Below the pieces are notes generated by a model. That model did no database searches. It saw nothing but the letters and a program-made list of their open reading frames with translations, and was not told the DNA's origin. Shown here one piece after another: positions 51,899 through 59,819 of a DNA stretch of 64,000 bases (the first letter of the stretch is position 1; the number at the start of each line of letters is the position of its first letter). Source of the stretch: Paenibacillus lautus NBRC 15380 (GTDB lineage Bacteria; Bacillota; Bacilli; Paenibacillales; Paenibacillaceae); NCBI RefSeq assembly GCF_004000945.1, contig NZ_BIMF01000001.1, forward strand, positions 186,001-250,000. The letters are read 5' to 3'. The translations under genes and the position numbers were made by a program.

Positions 51899-53524
51899 TT
51901 ATTGTTGCTCTTTATAATTTTTATACGTTTTATTTGCAATCTCCAGGTATTGTCCCACGCCCTGGCTATCCAGCTCTTTCACGAACTTGTCGTACTCTGC
52001 GAGATCGCGGTCGCCCAGAATGAACTTCAGCGTGTTCTGATCCGTGTAGTCCTTCAGCGGCGTGCTCAAAAGCGTCACTCGCTCGCGTTCTTCGACCGAA
52101 TACGGAATCGGCGGCTCCTGCTTCACGACGGTTTTTGTTTCGCTCATGCTCTTCTGGAACTGCTGCTCTTCCTCGCTGAACATGGATTGAAGCAGCTCGG
52201 TCGTACCGCCGTAAGCGAACACCCCGCCCGAGAATCCATGCTCGATCCGCAGATCCTTTGTACCCTTCGGATTCAGTCCGTTGTAGTTAATGTCGTCCAT
52301 CAGCTTGCGTACGCCGCCTTCCTTGGTATACGTCACACCTTCGACGCCCCACTTCGCGAATTCCTGTCCCTCGTCGCTGTAATAGAGCCAGTCGATAAAC
52401 TGCAGGATGGCTTTAAAGTGCTCGCTCTCTTTCACTTTGGAAGAGATCATGACCCCGTTCTCGAGTCGGCTGCCGGACATCAACTGGCCTGCCGGGCCGC
52501 CGGGAACCGTGATTTTGCTGATCGCATACTTTCCTTCGCCCAGCGTTTTGTCCATATCATTGCGGTGCTGGACCACGGTCTGGGAGTTGCCGTTAATGAT
52601 GAAGGATTTGCCGGTCACGAACTTTTGCACGGCCTGGTCGTCATCTTGGGTAAAGCTCTCTTTGTCCAGCAGTCCTTCGTCCACCAGCTTATGGAAGTAA
52701 GCCAGCATGTCCTTATATTCATCCGTTGCCGCTGTATACACAAATTCGTCCGAATCTTCCTTATACGTAAGCCCGCTGCCGAAGCCCCATCCGCCTTTGG
52801 TGCCAAAGCCCGTAGCCGCGATGTTCAGCGTACTGTTGAATTTGAAGCGATCGGAGAACGGCGTAACGTCCGGGTACTCCTGCTTCAACTGCTTCATGGC
52901 CGTATACAGCTCATCCCAGGTGGTCGGAATCGCGATGTTATGCTTCTCGAAAATATCCGTGCGCACGATCAGCGTATAGTCCGGCCATACCGCCTCATGC
53001 AGGCCTGGAAGCACATAATATTTCTTGTCCTCCTGGCGAAGTCCCTCCAGTTCGCTTTCCATATCCCATTTTTCGATCTTGTCCTTGAAATTCGGCATCA
53101 GATCAATATAATCGCTAATCGGCAGAATCGCGCCGGAAGCCACGAACGCGGATTCTTCCCCGGGGTAAGTCTTCGGAATGACCAGCGGCGCATCGCCGGA
53201 GCTGATCAGCAGGCTGCGCTTTTGACTGTAATCGCTCATCGGCACGATCGTCGGCTTCAAGGTCACGTTTGTCATTTCTTTTAGTTTAGCAAAAAGCATC
53301 CAGTCCTGCTTGTAAGGATAAGCCGGCTGGTCACTGTAGAGGATGGACAGATCGAACGGCTCCGTTGCCTTGAACGTATCGCCTACCGCGTAAGTTTCCA
53401 TGGCGCCCTTATCCTGAATCTCGGCCTCTTTGCCTCCTGTTTTATCGGTACACGCCGCCAATACCGCAACAATCAATGATATCAATAAAGCTTTGCCAGC
53501 AAACGAACGAGGACTTTTTTTCAT
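51899..53524 (-). CDS. Sugar ABC transporter substrate-binding lipoprotein (LplA-like)
   Basis: A 541-residue extracellular lipoprotein. The signal ends in lipobox VLAACTDK (Cys at residue 25). The mature part has family-1 solute-binding features common to the large LplA group of Paenibacillus: LSILYSDQPAYPYKQDWMLFAKLKEMTNV, then ALLISSGDAP-like LLISSGDAPLVI, and ISDYIDLMPNFKDKIEKW. It is the third gene of the operon and is preceded by both permeases, all closely spaced. It would bind an oligosaccharide; no nearby glycosidase identifies which one. GGGGGGAAT precedes the ATG. Confidence 0.9.
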   Translation of the reverse strand: MKKSPRSFAGKALLISLIVAVLAACTDKTGGKEAEIQDKGAMETYAVGDTFKATEPFDLSILYSDQPAYPYKQDWMLFAKLKEMTNVTLKPTIVPMSDYSQKRSLLISSGDAPLVIPKTYPGEESAFVASGAILPISDYIDLMPNFKDKIEKWDMESELEGLRQEDKKYYVLPGLHEAVWPDYTLIVRTDIFEKHNIAIPTTWDELYTAMKQLKQEYPDVTPFSDRFKFNSTLNIAATGFGTKGGWGFGSGLTYKEDSDEFVYTAATDEYKDMLAYFHKLVDEGLLDKESFTQDDDQAVQKFVTGKSFIINGNSQTVVQHRNDMDKTLGEGKYAISKITVPGGPAGQLMSGSRLENGVMISSKVKESEHFKAILQFIDWLYYSDEGQEFAKWGVEGVTYTKEGGVRKLMDDINYNGLNPKGTKDLRIEHGFSGGVFAYGGTTELLQSMFSEEEQQFQKSMSETKTVVKQEPPIPYSVEERERVTLLSTPLKDYTDQNTLKFILGDRDLAEYDKFVKELDSQGVGQYLEIANKTYKNYKEQQ

Positions 53525-53571
53525 GTTCCTATTCCCCCCAAAGTATCAATAATGGCCAATCGGAGATGATC

Positions 53572-54444
53572 CTATTGCTTGACGGAGCCCAGCATGATGC
53601 CGGTTACGAAATAACGCTGCACGAACGGGTAAATCGTCAATATCGGCAAAATGGTCAGCACCATGGTCACCGATTTGATATTGGCGGATATCTGCGTCAG
53701 GTTGTCGGTCGAGGTGGCGCCTGCAGAAGTAACGCCCGTCGCGCCCGCTATCATGTTCCGCAAATAGATCGTGACCGGGAAGAGCTCCTTCTGATCCAGG
53801 TACAGAAAGGCCGGAAACCAGGAGTTCCAGTGCCCGACTGCATAAAAGAGGACCATGGTCGCGATGACCGCTTTGCTTAAGGGCAGCACGATCCGGAACA
53901 GCATGCCGTAGGTGTTCAGGCCGTCAATGGCCGCGGCTTCCTCCAGCTCTTCCGGCATATTTTCAAAAAAAGACTTCATGATGAGCATGTTGTAGATGCT
54001 GATGGCTCCCGGGATCACGATGGCCCAGATCGAGTTGCTGAAGCCTAAGCTGTTAATGAGTACATAGTTCGGGATCAGCCCACCGTTGAAGAACATCGTG
54101 AATACGGCAAACATCGTTAGAAATTTACGGCCGACCAGCCTTTTCTTGGATAAGGCATAAGCAAAAATCGTCGTTAAAAACATGGAGATCGCGGTCCCGA
54201 CCACGCTGTAAACGACGGTGTTTTTGTAATTCGTCCAGAACATGGCGTCTTTGGTCACGGTTTTGTAGGTATCGATATTAAAGCCCCTGGGAATCAGGTT
54301 TACCTTCCCTGAATTGATGTACGACTCGCTGCTGAAGGATTGAGCGACTACGTTCAGGAAGGGGTACAACGTGATGAAGACAACAAACAGCAGGATGATG
54401 GCATTACACACTTTGAACACCTTATAGGATCTTGACTCCTTCAT
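53572..54444 (-). CDS. Sugar ABC transporter permease (YtcP/LplC-like)
   Basis: A 290-residue, six-helix permease of the MalG type. The EAA coupling loop is EELEEAAAIDGLNTYGMLFRIVLPLSKAVIATM (about residues 180-212). It ends VQRYFVTGIMLGSVKQ, a C-terminus typical of YtcP permeases. AAGGAGGG precedes the ATG. The gene lies 13 bases behind the LplB-type permease. The ATPase for this importer is not in the window; such systems often share a general MsmX-type ATPase encoded elsewhere. Confidence 0.92.
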   Translation of the reverse strand: MKESRSYKVFKVCNAIILLFVVFITLYPFLNVVAQSFSSESYINSGKVNLIPRGFNIDTYKTVTKDAMFWTNYKNTVVYSVVGTAISMFLTTIFAYALSKKRLVGRKFLTMFAVFTMFFNGGLIPNYVLINSLGFSNSIWAIVIPGAISIYNMLIMKSFFENMPEELEEAAAIDGLNTYGMLFRIVLPLSKAVIATMVLFYAVGHWNSWFPAFLYLDQKELFPVTIYLRNMIAGATGVTSAGATSTDNLTQISANIKSVTMVLTILPILTIYPFVQRYFVTGIMLGSVKQ

Positions 54445-54457
54445 ATGGGCTCCCTCC

Positions 54458-55423
54458 TTACCATAAGCTTCGATCCGTCAGTCTTCGCGAGATCGCATTC
54501 ACGGAGAAGACCAAAATAAGTCCGATCACGGACTCGAACAGTCCGATGGCAGTGGCATAACTGAAGTTGTTGGATACGAGACCGACCCGGTACAAGTAAG
54601 TCGAGATGACGTCGGCCGTCTCATAGATGACCGGATTGTACAGCAGCAATATTTTCTCGAACCCTACCGCCAGGAACGCTCCCATATTCAGAATCAGCAG
54701 CGTCACAATTGTCGGGAGGATGCCCGGAATCGTGACAAAGAGCGTTTGCTTCCAGCGGTTGGCCCCGTCAATCCTAGCCGCCTCGTACAGGGATTCATCA
54801 ATCGTCGTTAAGGCGGCCAGATACAGAATCGCGCCCCAGCCCATGCCCTGCCAGATTTCCGAAGAGATATAAATCGTCCGGAACCACTCGGCCCGCTGCA
54901 TGAAATTGATTCGCTCTCCGTTAAAGAACTCCAGCAGCGAGTTAACGGAGCCATTGACCGACGTTAATTGCAGGATCATCCCGGCAACGATAACGATAGA
55001 CAGAAAGTGCGGGAGATAAGAAGCCGTCTGGACGAATTTCTTGAATCGCTTGCTCTTCACCTCATTCAGCAGCAGTGCAAAGATGATGGGGACCGGGAAC
55101 GTAAAGAGCAGGGATAACGCACCGAGCAGCAGGGTGTTCTTGAACACATTCCAGAACGCAGGGTCATGGATAAACATGTTGAAATAATGCACTCCTACCC
55201 ATTTCTCCCCATAGATACTGCCTCCAGGCATAAATCTCCTGAAAGCAATCACGTTGCCAATCATCGGTCCGTATTTAAAAATGAGCAGGTACATCACCGG
55301 TAATATCAATAGGGAATACAGCTGCCAATCCTTCCGGACGAGGACAGCAACGGTTTTAAGTTTGGGTGGTTTCTTGGCCGCTTTCACGGCTGGCAAGGAA
55401 TGATTTGCAACTTTTGGCTCCAT
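54458..55423 (-). CDS. Sugar ABC transporter permease (LplB-like)
   Basis: A 321-residue, six-helix permease of the MalF/LplB type. It has the N-terminal DWQLYSLLILPVMYLLIFKYGPMIGNVIAFR common to LplB and the EAA loop TIDESLYEAARIDGANRWKQTLFVTIPGI. It is the first gene of the operon. GGAG lies 12-13 bases before the ATG, rather far. A leader of about 300 bases upstream carries a cre-like site (55609) and a 23-bp palindrome (55718), so the operon is probably under both CcpA and a specific regulator. Confidence 0.92.
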   Translation of the reverse strand: MEPKVANHSLPAVKAAKKPPKLKTVAVLVRKDWQLYSLLILPVMYLLIFKYGPMIGNVIAFRRFMPGGSIYGEKWVGVHYFNMFIHDPAFWNVFKNTLLLGALSLLFTFPVPIIFALLLNEVKSKRFKKFVQTASYLPHFLSIVIVAGMILQLTSVNGSVNSLLEFFNGERINFMQRAEWFRTIYISSEIWQGMGWGAILYLAALTTIDESLYEAARIDGANRWKQTLFVTIPGILPTIVTLLILNMGAFLAVGFEKILLLYNPVIYETADVISTYLYRVGLVSNNFSYATAIGLFESVIGLILVFSVNAISRRLTDRSLW

Positions 55424-55608
55424 CGACGTTATTCACTCCAATCGGTATGGCCTCTTCTCATACCTCTTCATTCTTGGAATACGGCCGTGTTTCATGATCC
55501 ACTTTCATTCAATAATCCCAGGAAATCGCTTTCATTTATTGTGGCTATAAGCAGGCTGTAACCGTTACGGCAGGGTAATGTCCCCCCTTCTATTAATCCC
55601 CCCTCCAA

Positions 55609-55624
55609 TATTAAGCGCTTACAA
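55609..55624. promoter_or_regulatory. cre-like site in the leader of the sugar ABC operon
   Basis: The core aagcgctt (55613-55620) with flanking tacaa matches cre at 14 of 16 positions. It lies about 185 bases upstream of the first gene, inside the presumed transcript, where CcpA could act as a roadblock. Confidence 0.5.
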
Positions 55625-55717
55625 TGCTCGTTTAAAAAATAGACTCCCGTAGCTTGAACGTTAGACTGACAAAGCGATCCAGCTGCTTCTCTCACCTATG
55701 TAGAGAATCTTATTTCA

Positions 55718-55740
55718 CCATACTAGTATAACTAGTATGG
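55718..55740. promoter_or_regulatory. Perfect 23-bp palindrome, candidate GntR operator
   Basis: ccatactagt-ata-actagtatgg has perfect 10-bp arms around a 3-base centre. It resembles the atac...gtat operators of GntR proteins. It lies about 295 bases upstream of the sugar ABC operon. The gap 55424-55827 holds no other convincing feature besides the cre-like site; the 67-codon frame at 55492-55695 has no ribosome binding site and looks spurious. Confidence 0.6.
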
Positions 55741-55827
55741 TAGTTGGTTTTATTTTAATGGACGTTTTCCACAATTTCAATACATTTTTCTCTCATTTAT
55801 AAAATTCCGATCCCAAGCCTCAAAAAA

Positions 55828-55937
55828 AGCCGTGAGCGCATTCAGGCTTTGGCCTACTGCTCTCACGGCTTTCGGATTCCTTTCCTGCAGAGGTATTCAT
55901 CATGCATAAAGGGCAGAAGTCTTCGCTTCTGCCCCTT
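55828..55937 (-). terminator. Tandem terminators of the sigma/anti-sigma operon
   Basis: Two hairpins follow the stop at 55964: gggcagaag/cttctgccc (near 55911-55934) and agccgtgag/ctcacggct (55828-55836 with 55862-55870). The second is followed by seven T on the minus strand. Confidence 0.85.
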
Positions 55938-55963
55938 GAGGTTTCCCCCTGCCACCTCTATAT

Positions 55964-56965
55964 TTACTTCAGCTCCGTCACGTTGCCGTCAATGCTGATG
56001 CTTTTGATGTCCATATCTCCCAGAAACACGAGGTTATTCTTGCTGTCCAGATTATACAGCCACTGGAACCCGCTCTTTGTAGTACTGGTCGAACTAATAC
56101 GAAGCATCATTTCGGATCCGTCCGCGGCGATGACCTTAACCTCCGGCGTATATTCCGGTAGTTTATCAAGCTCACCGTCGGTACGCTTGCCTTCGATAGC
56201 CACACCGATGGAAGTAACACTAATGGTGCTGAGAGATAGTGCCTCCTCAATCTCATCGATCGCCAGATTCAGACTCTGCTCTCTTTGCTTGCCAGGAGAA
56301 ATGGTGAATTGAACATCCCATGTCCCTTCAACAGCTTGGGTGTCGTCCGCCGCTGTGATTTGATCGGCTGTGATCCGTGCTTTTAGCCCGTCGAGATCAT
56401 TCGCCGCATCCAACTCAAATACGCCGACAAGCTTTTTGTTATCGTCAAGAAGCTGCTGTCCCACCATATAACTCACATCATGTTCCATTTTCAATTCAAG
56501 TCCGGGTATCGAAACACCCGCGGGGAATGGCGTACCATCCTCTTTCGTGAAGCTGACCACCAAATAACCGCTGTTGCCGACATAAACTCCTTCTTCAACA
56601 TTCATGGTCACCCCGGACACAGTATCCGTCCCTTGTATAGGTGATCGTTCATCTTCCGCGATGGACGCGGATTGACCGAAGAACTGCTTCAAGCTATCCA
56701 TATATTGGCTCGCAAAAGCCGTCGTGCTAAGTATCATGATCATCGCGGCAGCGATAACGATACTGGCTTTATATTTTTTCACTTTCCTGTTTTTATACAC
56801 CCTAGGTTCCTCCTCTTGAATCTTGCTCATCGCATTGCTCTTGATTCGATCCATATCGATCTTCTGCGTCAACTCGCGTTCCTCTTCCTCCGTAAGGAGG
56901 AGATCCTCAAGCTCCTGATTGTCGATATTGGCCATGATATCTACAATTTGCCGCTTCACTTGCAT
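55964..56965 (-). CDS. Membrane-anchored anti-sigma factor (DUF4179 type)
   Basis: A 333-residue protein encoded directly behind an ECF sigma factor. An N-terminal cytoplasmic region of about 65 residues (LEDLLLTEEEERELTQKIDMDRIKSNAMSKI) would hold the sigma factor. One membrane segment follows (SIVIAAAMIMILSTTAFA, about residues 68-86). The remaining 240 residues are extracellular, with beta-rich DUF4179-like features. AAAGGGG fixes the ATG at 56965. An external signal acting on the extracellular domain, probably by proteolysis, would release the sigma factor. The signal is unknown. Confidence 0.82.
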   Translation of the reverse strand: MQVKRQIVDIMANIDNQELEDLLLTEEEERELTQKIDMDRIKSNAMSKIQEEEPRVYKNRKVKKYKASIVIAAAMIMILSTTAFASQYMDSLKQFFGQSASIAEDERSPIQGTDTVSGVTMNVEEGVYVGNSGYLVVSFTKEDGTPFPAGVSIPGLELKMEHDVSYMVGQQLLDDNKKLVGVFELDAANDLDGLKARITADQITAADDTQAVEGTWDVQFTISPGKQREQSLNLAIDEIEEALSLSTISVTSIGVAIEGKRTDGELDKLPEYTPEVKVIAADGSEMMLRISSTSTTKSGFQWLYNLDSKNNLVFLGDMDIKSISIDGNVTELK

Positions 56966-57027
56966 CCATCCCCTTTCGCTATCGATTTGAAGCTTCATTC
57001 CTATAGACACGGTCCATATAGAAAATC

Positions 57028-57570
57028 CTACGGGTTCTCGGTTTCATAATGAATGCGCAGTCTGTCCCTTGCCCGGCGGATTCGGGCGGTGACGGCTTTC
57101 TCCTGCATATTCAGCCTGCATGCAATATCGCGGACTTTCTCCAAATAGAAGTACCTGCGGATGAAGATTTCACGATCCGGTTCGCCCATCCCCTGCACCA
57201 TGCCGCTTATCGTTTCCTTCTCCTGACGGAGAATAGCCAATGCCTCCGCAGAGAGACAAGAAACGGCATCATCCTCCAATTCGGATTCAATGACCCGCTG
57301 TCTTTTTCGTAAGGCATTCAAGGTATGATTACGCCCGGATATGGCCAGATAAGGCTTGAGACGATCTCCGCGCAGGATGATTTTGTGCCCGTCTGTCCAC
57401 AGCTTAACGAGGACATCACCGGCTACTTCCTCCACATCGTAGGAATTAAACCGCCCGCCTGCCACCTTAGAGACCACCGCGGCTATGTAGCGTGAATACT
57501 GGTCAACCAATGCTTCAAAACATCGCGGATCTTTCCTCGCAAGCCCATCCAGCAATGTCCAATCCTCCAT
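57028..57570 (-). CDS. ECF RNA polymerase sigma factor
   Basis: A 180-residue sigma-70 of the extracytoplasmic-function class. Region 2 is at residues 10-75 (DPRCFEALVDQYSRYIAAVVSKV, EEVAGDVLVKLWTD) and region 4 at 110-175, with the helix-turn-helix VRDIACRLNMQEKAVTARIRRARDRLR. GGGGGAGG fixes the ATG at 57570; the frame from 57612 would start before that site. The anti-sigma gene follows after 62 bases. I could not identify the expected autoregulated promoter with certainty in the 205 bases upstream. Confidence 0.88.
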   Translation of the reverse strand: MEDWTLLDGLARKDPRCFEALVDQYSRYIAAVVSKVAGGRFNSYDVEEVAGDVLVKLWTDGHKIILRGDRLKPYLAISGRNHTLNALRKRQRVIESELEDDAVSCLSAEALAILRQEKETISGMVQGMGEPDREIFIRRYFYLEKVRDIACRLNMQEKAVTARIRRARDRLRIHYETENP

Positions 57571-57727
57571 GGATCCTCCCCCCTTAATAACCGTCTCCTC
57601 TGGTTGAACCAAGCCATAGATCAGGCGCTACTATATAAGACACCTATAATTTCGAAAACCCTACACATCTTTCTTAAAAATGATCCTTTCGCCAGGCTGG
57701 CCCATTGGAATAACTTTGTAAGGACAA

Positions 57728-57757
57728 AAAAAGCCGATCCAATTCGGATCGGCTTTT
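57728..57757. terminator. Terminator of the DMT transporter gene
   Basis: Arms aaaagccgatcc and ggatcggctttt (57729-57740 with 57746-57757) with a 5-base loop, flanked by A and T runs. It lies just past the stop at 57776. Confidence 0.9.
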
Positions 57758-57775
57758 CTGCAAGCACTAATGAAA

Positions 57776-58756
57776 TTATTGCAATTGTGGAGTAGCCTCG
57801 GATTGCTGTCTGGATATGATAAACAGCACAATCCAGATCAGCAGGAATCCCAGAAGCTGAGGGCCTGTCACGATTTGCTGGAATACAATCCAGTTGATGA
57901 GCACGCCTACCATGGGGAAACTCAATTCCGCAAGTGTTGCCACAGAGGCTTTGGTCGTGGTTAATCCTTTATAATAAACCAGCAGGCTCAGGAGACCCGG
58001 CAGCAATGCCTGGCCGATCAGGTTCAGCGATACCAAGGCAAATGCCCCCGTATTCCAGGCTGGCATATTCCATGTTGCCCCCTCGCTCCATGTAATGACG
58101 ATCAGGAGCGGCAGTGCCAGCACGAAACGCAGTGAGGTTACCGTCTCGTATTTTAGTTTGCCTACCATCAGGCGCCCCATGACGGTTGAACCGCCCCACA
58201 GCGCTGCTGCGCCTAAGGACAAGAGGCTGCCAACTTGAATAAACTCGTTCCAATGGCCAATCGGCAAGGTTAAACCGAAGGTCAGTAAATACGTGCCCGC
58301 CAAAGCGATGATGAGCAGAATCCCGAAATGGCGCGGAAGCTTCTCTTTCAGAAGCAAGCTGGCCAGAATGATGGCAAACAGCGGCTGCAGCTTCTGAAGC
58401 AGCAGGACGGCATTCAGATTGCCGCTCGACAGCCCCATCGTAAACAATACGGTAGCCAATGCCGAGCCGCCCCAGGATATAAACAGCAGCGCGCCGACAT
58501 GATTCCAGCCAAGGCCTTTTAGTTCCTCGCGGTTCTTCCACAATACAGGGATTGCGATCAGAGAAATAATGATATGTTCTAGCAAAACGATCTGAGCCGA
58601 AGTCAGATTTTTGAGCAGAATGACCCGGAATAACGGGTCTACGCCCCACAGGGCGGCTCCCAAAACGACGAGCCAAAACCCTCCTTTAAAACGTCGACTT
58701 GCCTGTGCGTCGGAACCAAAGGGTTTCACCTTGACTCCAGTATTCATATTACCCAT
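57776..58756 (-). CDS. DMT-superfamily (EamA) transporter under FMN riboswitch, probable riboflavin importer
   Basis: A 326-residue, ten-helix membrane protein made of two EamA repeats (about residues 25-160 and 175-315). Repeat boundaries show ALWGVDPLFRVILLKNLTS, then LLKEKLPRHFGILLIIALAG, and the second copy LAELSFPMVGVLINWIVFQQ. GGAGAGGG precedes the ATG. The FMN riboswitch and terminator directly upstream mean expression rises when FMN is low, which is the pattern of flavin uptake or synthesis genes. ImpX and RibN are known DMT-type riboflavin transporters, so riboflavin uptake is the best inference. No rib biosynthesis gene is adjacent. The fold alone would not give a substrate. Confidence 0.85.
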   Translation of the reverse strand: MGNMNTGVKVKPFGSDAQASRRFKGGFWLVVLGAALWGVDPLFRVILLKNLTSAQIVLLEHIIISLIAIPVLWKNREELKGLGWNHVGALLFISWGGSALATVLFTMGLSSGNLNAVLLLQKLQPLFAIILASLLLKEKLPRHFGILLIIALAGTYLLTFGLTLPIGHWNEFIQVGSLLSLGAAALWGGSTVMGRLMVGKLKYETVTSLRFVLALPLLIVITWSEGATWNMPAWNTGAFALVSLNLIGQALLPGLLSLLVYYKGLTTTKASVATLAELSFPMVGVLINWIVFQQIVTGPQLLGFLLIWIVLFIISRQQSEATPQLQ

Positions 58757-58797
58757 CTTGCCCTCTCCTGTCTTGAATACGGAGGTCTTACTAGCAG

Positions 58798-58837
58798 AAA
58801 GCCCCCGTCATCGACATATGTCGACGTTACGGGGGCT
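58798..58837 (-). terminator. Riboswitch-controlled terminator
   Basis: A long hairpin: outer agcccccgt/acgggggct (58800-58808 with 58829-58837) and inner palindrome tcgacatatgtcga. It is followed on the minus strand by tttct, between the FMN aptamer and the transporter gene. Confidence 0.85.
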
Positions 58838-58895
58838 GATCAAATAAGCCTGCGCCCAAATGGAAAATTTCGCATCCATGGCAAACTCATCTTTG

Positions 58896-59054
58896 ATCTT
58901 CTCCCATCCGGACTTTACCGTCGGCCTTGGATTTGCACCAAGTCAGTCGCTGCATACTTGTTCGTGCCAGAATGCAGCGAGTCGCGGGCTGAGTTTCGTT
59001 CACGCCGGAACGAACCATCACCGCCGGTTAGGAATTTCACCTTACCCCGAAGAT
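58896..59054 (-). ncRNA. FMN riboswitch (RFN element)
   Basis: On the minus strand the aptamer begins atcttcggggtaaggtgaaa, continues with ttcctaaccggcggtgat, agcccgcgac, and ttggtgcaaatccaaggccg, and closes with acggtaaagtccggatggg and agaagat. P1 pairs atctt with aagat. The order and sequence of these blocks match the RFN consensus closely. The variable hairpin tcgctgcat...atgcagcga lies between the conserved arms. FMN binding should favour the terminator at 58798 and shut off the EamA transporter. A minus-strand -10-like tataat lies near 59137. Confidence 0.96.
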
Positions 59055-59287
59055 CCATATTCATGTTTTATTTTTGTCATGCAATATTCTGATTAACCGA
59101 TAATTCCTATAAGCTTAGTTGATGTATTGAAATTATAGCATGAATCCTTTCATGTAAATACATCTATTTTCAAAATAATTGAAATTAGACTGGAATACAA
59201 TGAAAAATCTCACGTTCAACTAAGACTTACTGAGAAATATACAGAAAGTATCAATTTGTTACCAGTATGTTTTTTTGCCATTTCATT

Positions 59288-59656
59288 TCAGGTTATATCA
59301 AATACCTTGTAGATGGAACGGGTACCGACCACCCCAGCTTGAAGGCAGAGCAGATCGAGGGCGTCCTTGGTGTTAAGGCCCATTCCGCCTGCCCGAGGCA
59401 ACGACAACGATAGGTTTGATGAACTGGCGGCGGATTCACTCTTGTACTGTTTCGTCTCGCTTAATAACATTTTGCTTCCATCCGGCCGAACCATATACTG
59501 ACGCAAATAACCGCCTTCCCTTACGGTTATCAGCTTTCCCTTGCCCTCTTCTTCCTTCTTGCTCTTCTGGAGCAGCTGGTCAAATCCTCCTTGGGCTGAT
59601 TCAGCGTTCAACCGTTTCACAGGACTCCAGTATGTATATGCAGACTCAATGCGCAT
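59288..59656 (-). CDS. Small protein of unknown function
   Basis: A 122-residue soluble protein without signal peptide or membrane segment. The N-terminal third resembles a disordered, charged region (LLQKSKKEEEGKGK), followed by GGYLRQYMVRPDGSKMLLSE and a C-terminal LNTKDALDLLCLQAG. AAGGATG precedes the ATG by about ten bases. I do not recognise the family. It is monocistronic, between the riboswitch region and the large surface protein gene. Confidence 0.5.
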   Translation of the reverse strand: MRIESAYTYWSPVKRLNAESAQGGFDQLLQKSKKEEEGKGKLITVREGGYLRQYMVRPDGSKMLLSETKQYKSESAASSSNLSLSLPRAGGMGLNTKDALDLLCLQAGVVGTRSIYKVFDIT

Positions 59657-59751
59657 GAACTCACATCCTTCTCAATCGTTATTCTATCACTTACTGATAT
59701 TATCGGGTACCAGAGCACTTCGCTTTAATCGCTCGCCATTTACATTGGTAT

Positions 59752-59786
59752 AAAAAACGCCCTTAAGGTTTTAGCAACCTTAAGGA
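59752..59786 (-). terminator. Terminator of the surface 5'-nucleotidase gene
   Basis: The 10-bp stem ccttaaggtt with aaccttaagg (59761-59770 with 59776-59785) is followed on the minus strand by gcg and six T. Confidence 0.9.
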
Positions 59787-59819
59787 CGGTCTTTTACTTC
59801 TAATGGATTCCTGTTTCGC

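Noticed and set aside
51902..53284. 460-codon open frame on the plus strand
   Set aside because: It lies fully antisense to the LplA-like lipoprotein gene, which has a ribosome binding site, lipobox and family features.
55492..55695. 67-codon minus-strand frame starting with GTG in the sugar operon leader
   Set aside because: No Shine-Dalgarno, no recognisable features, and it overlaps the cre-like site; more likely untranslated leader.
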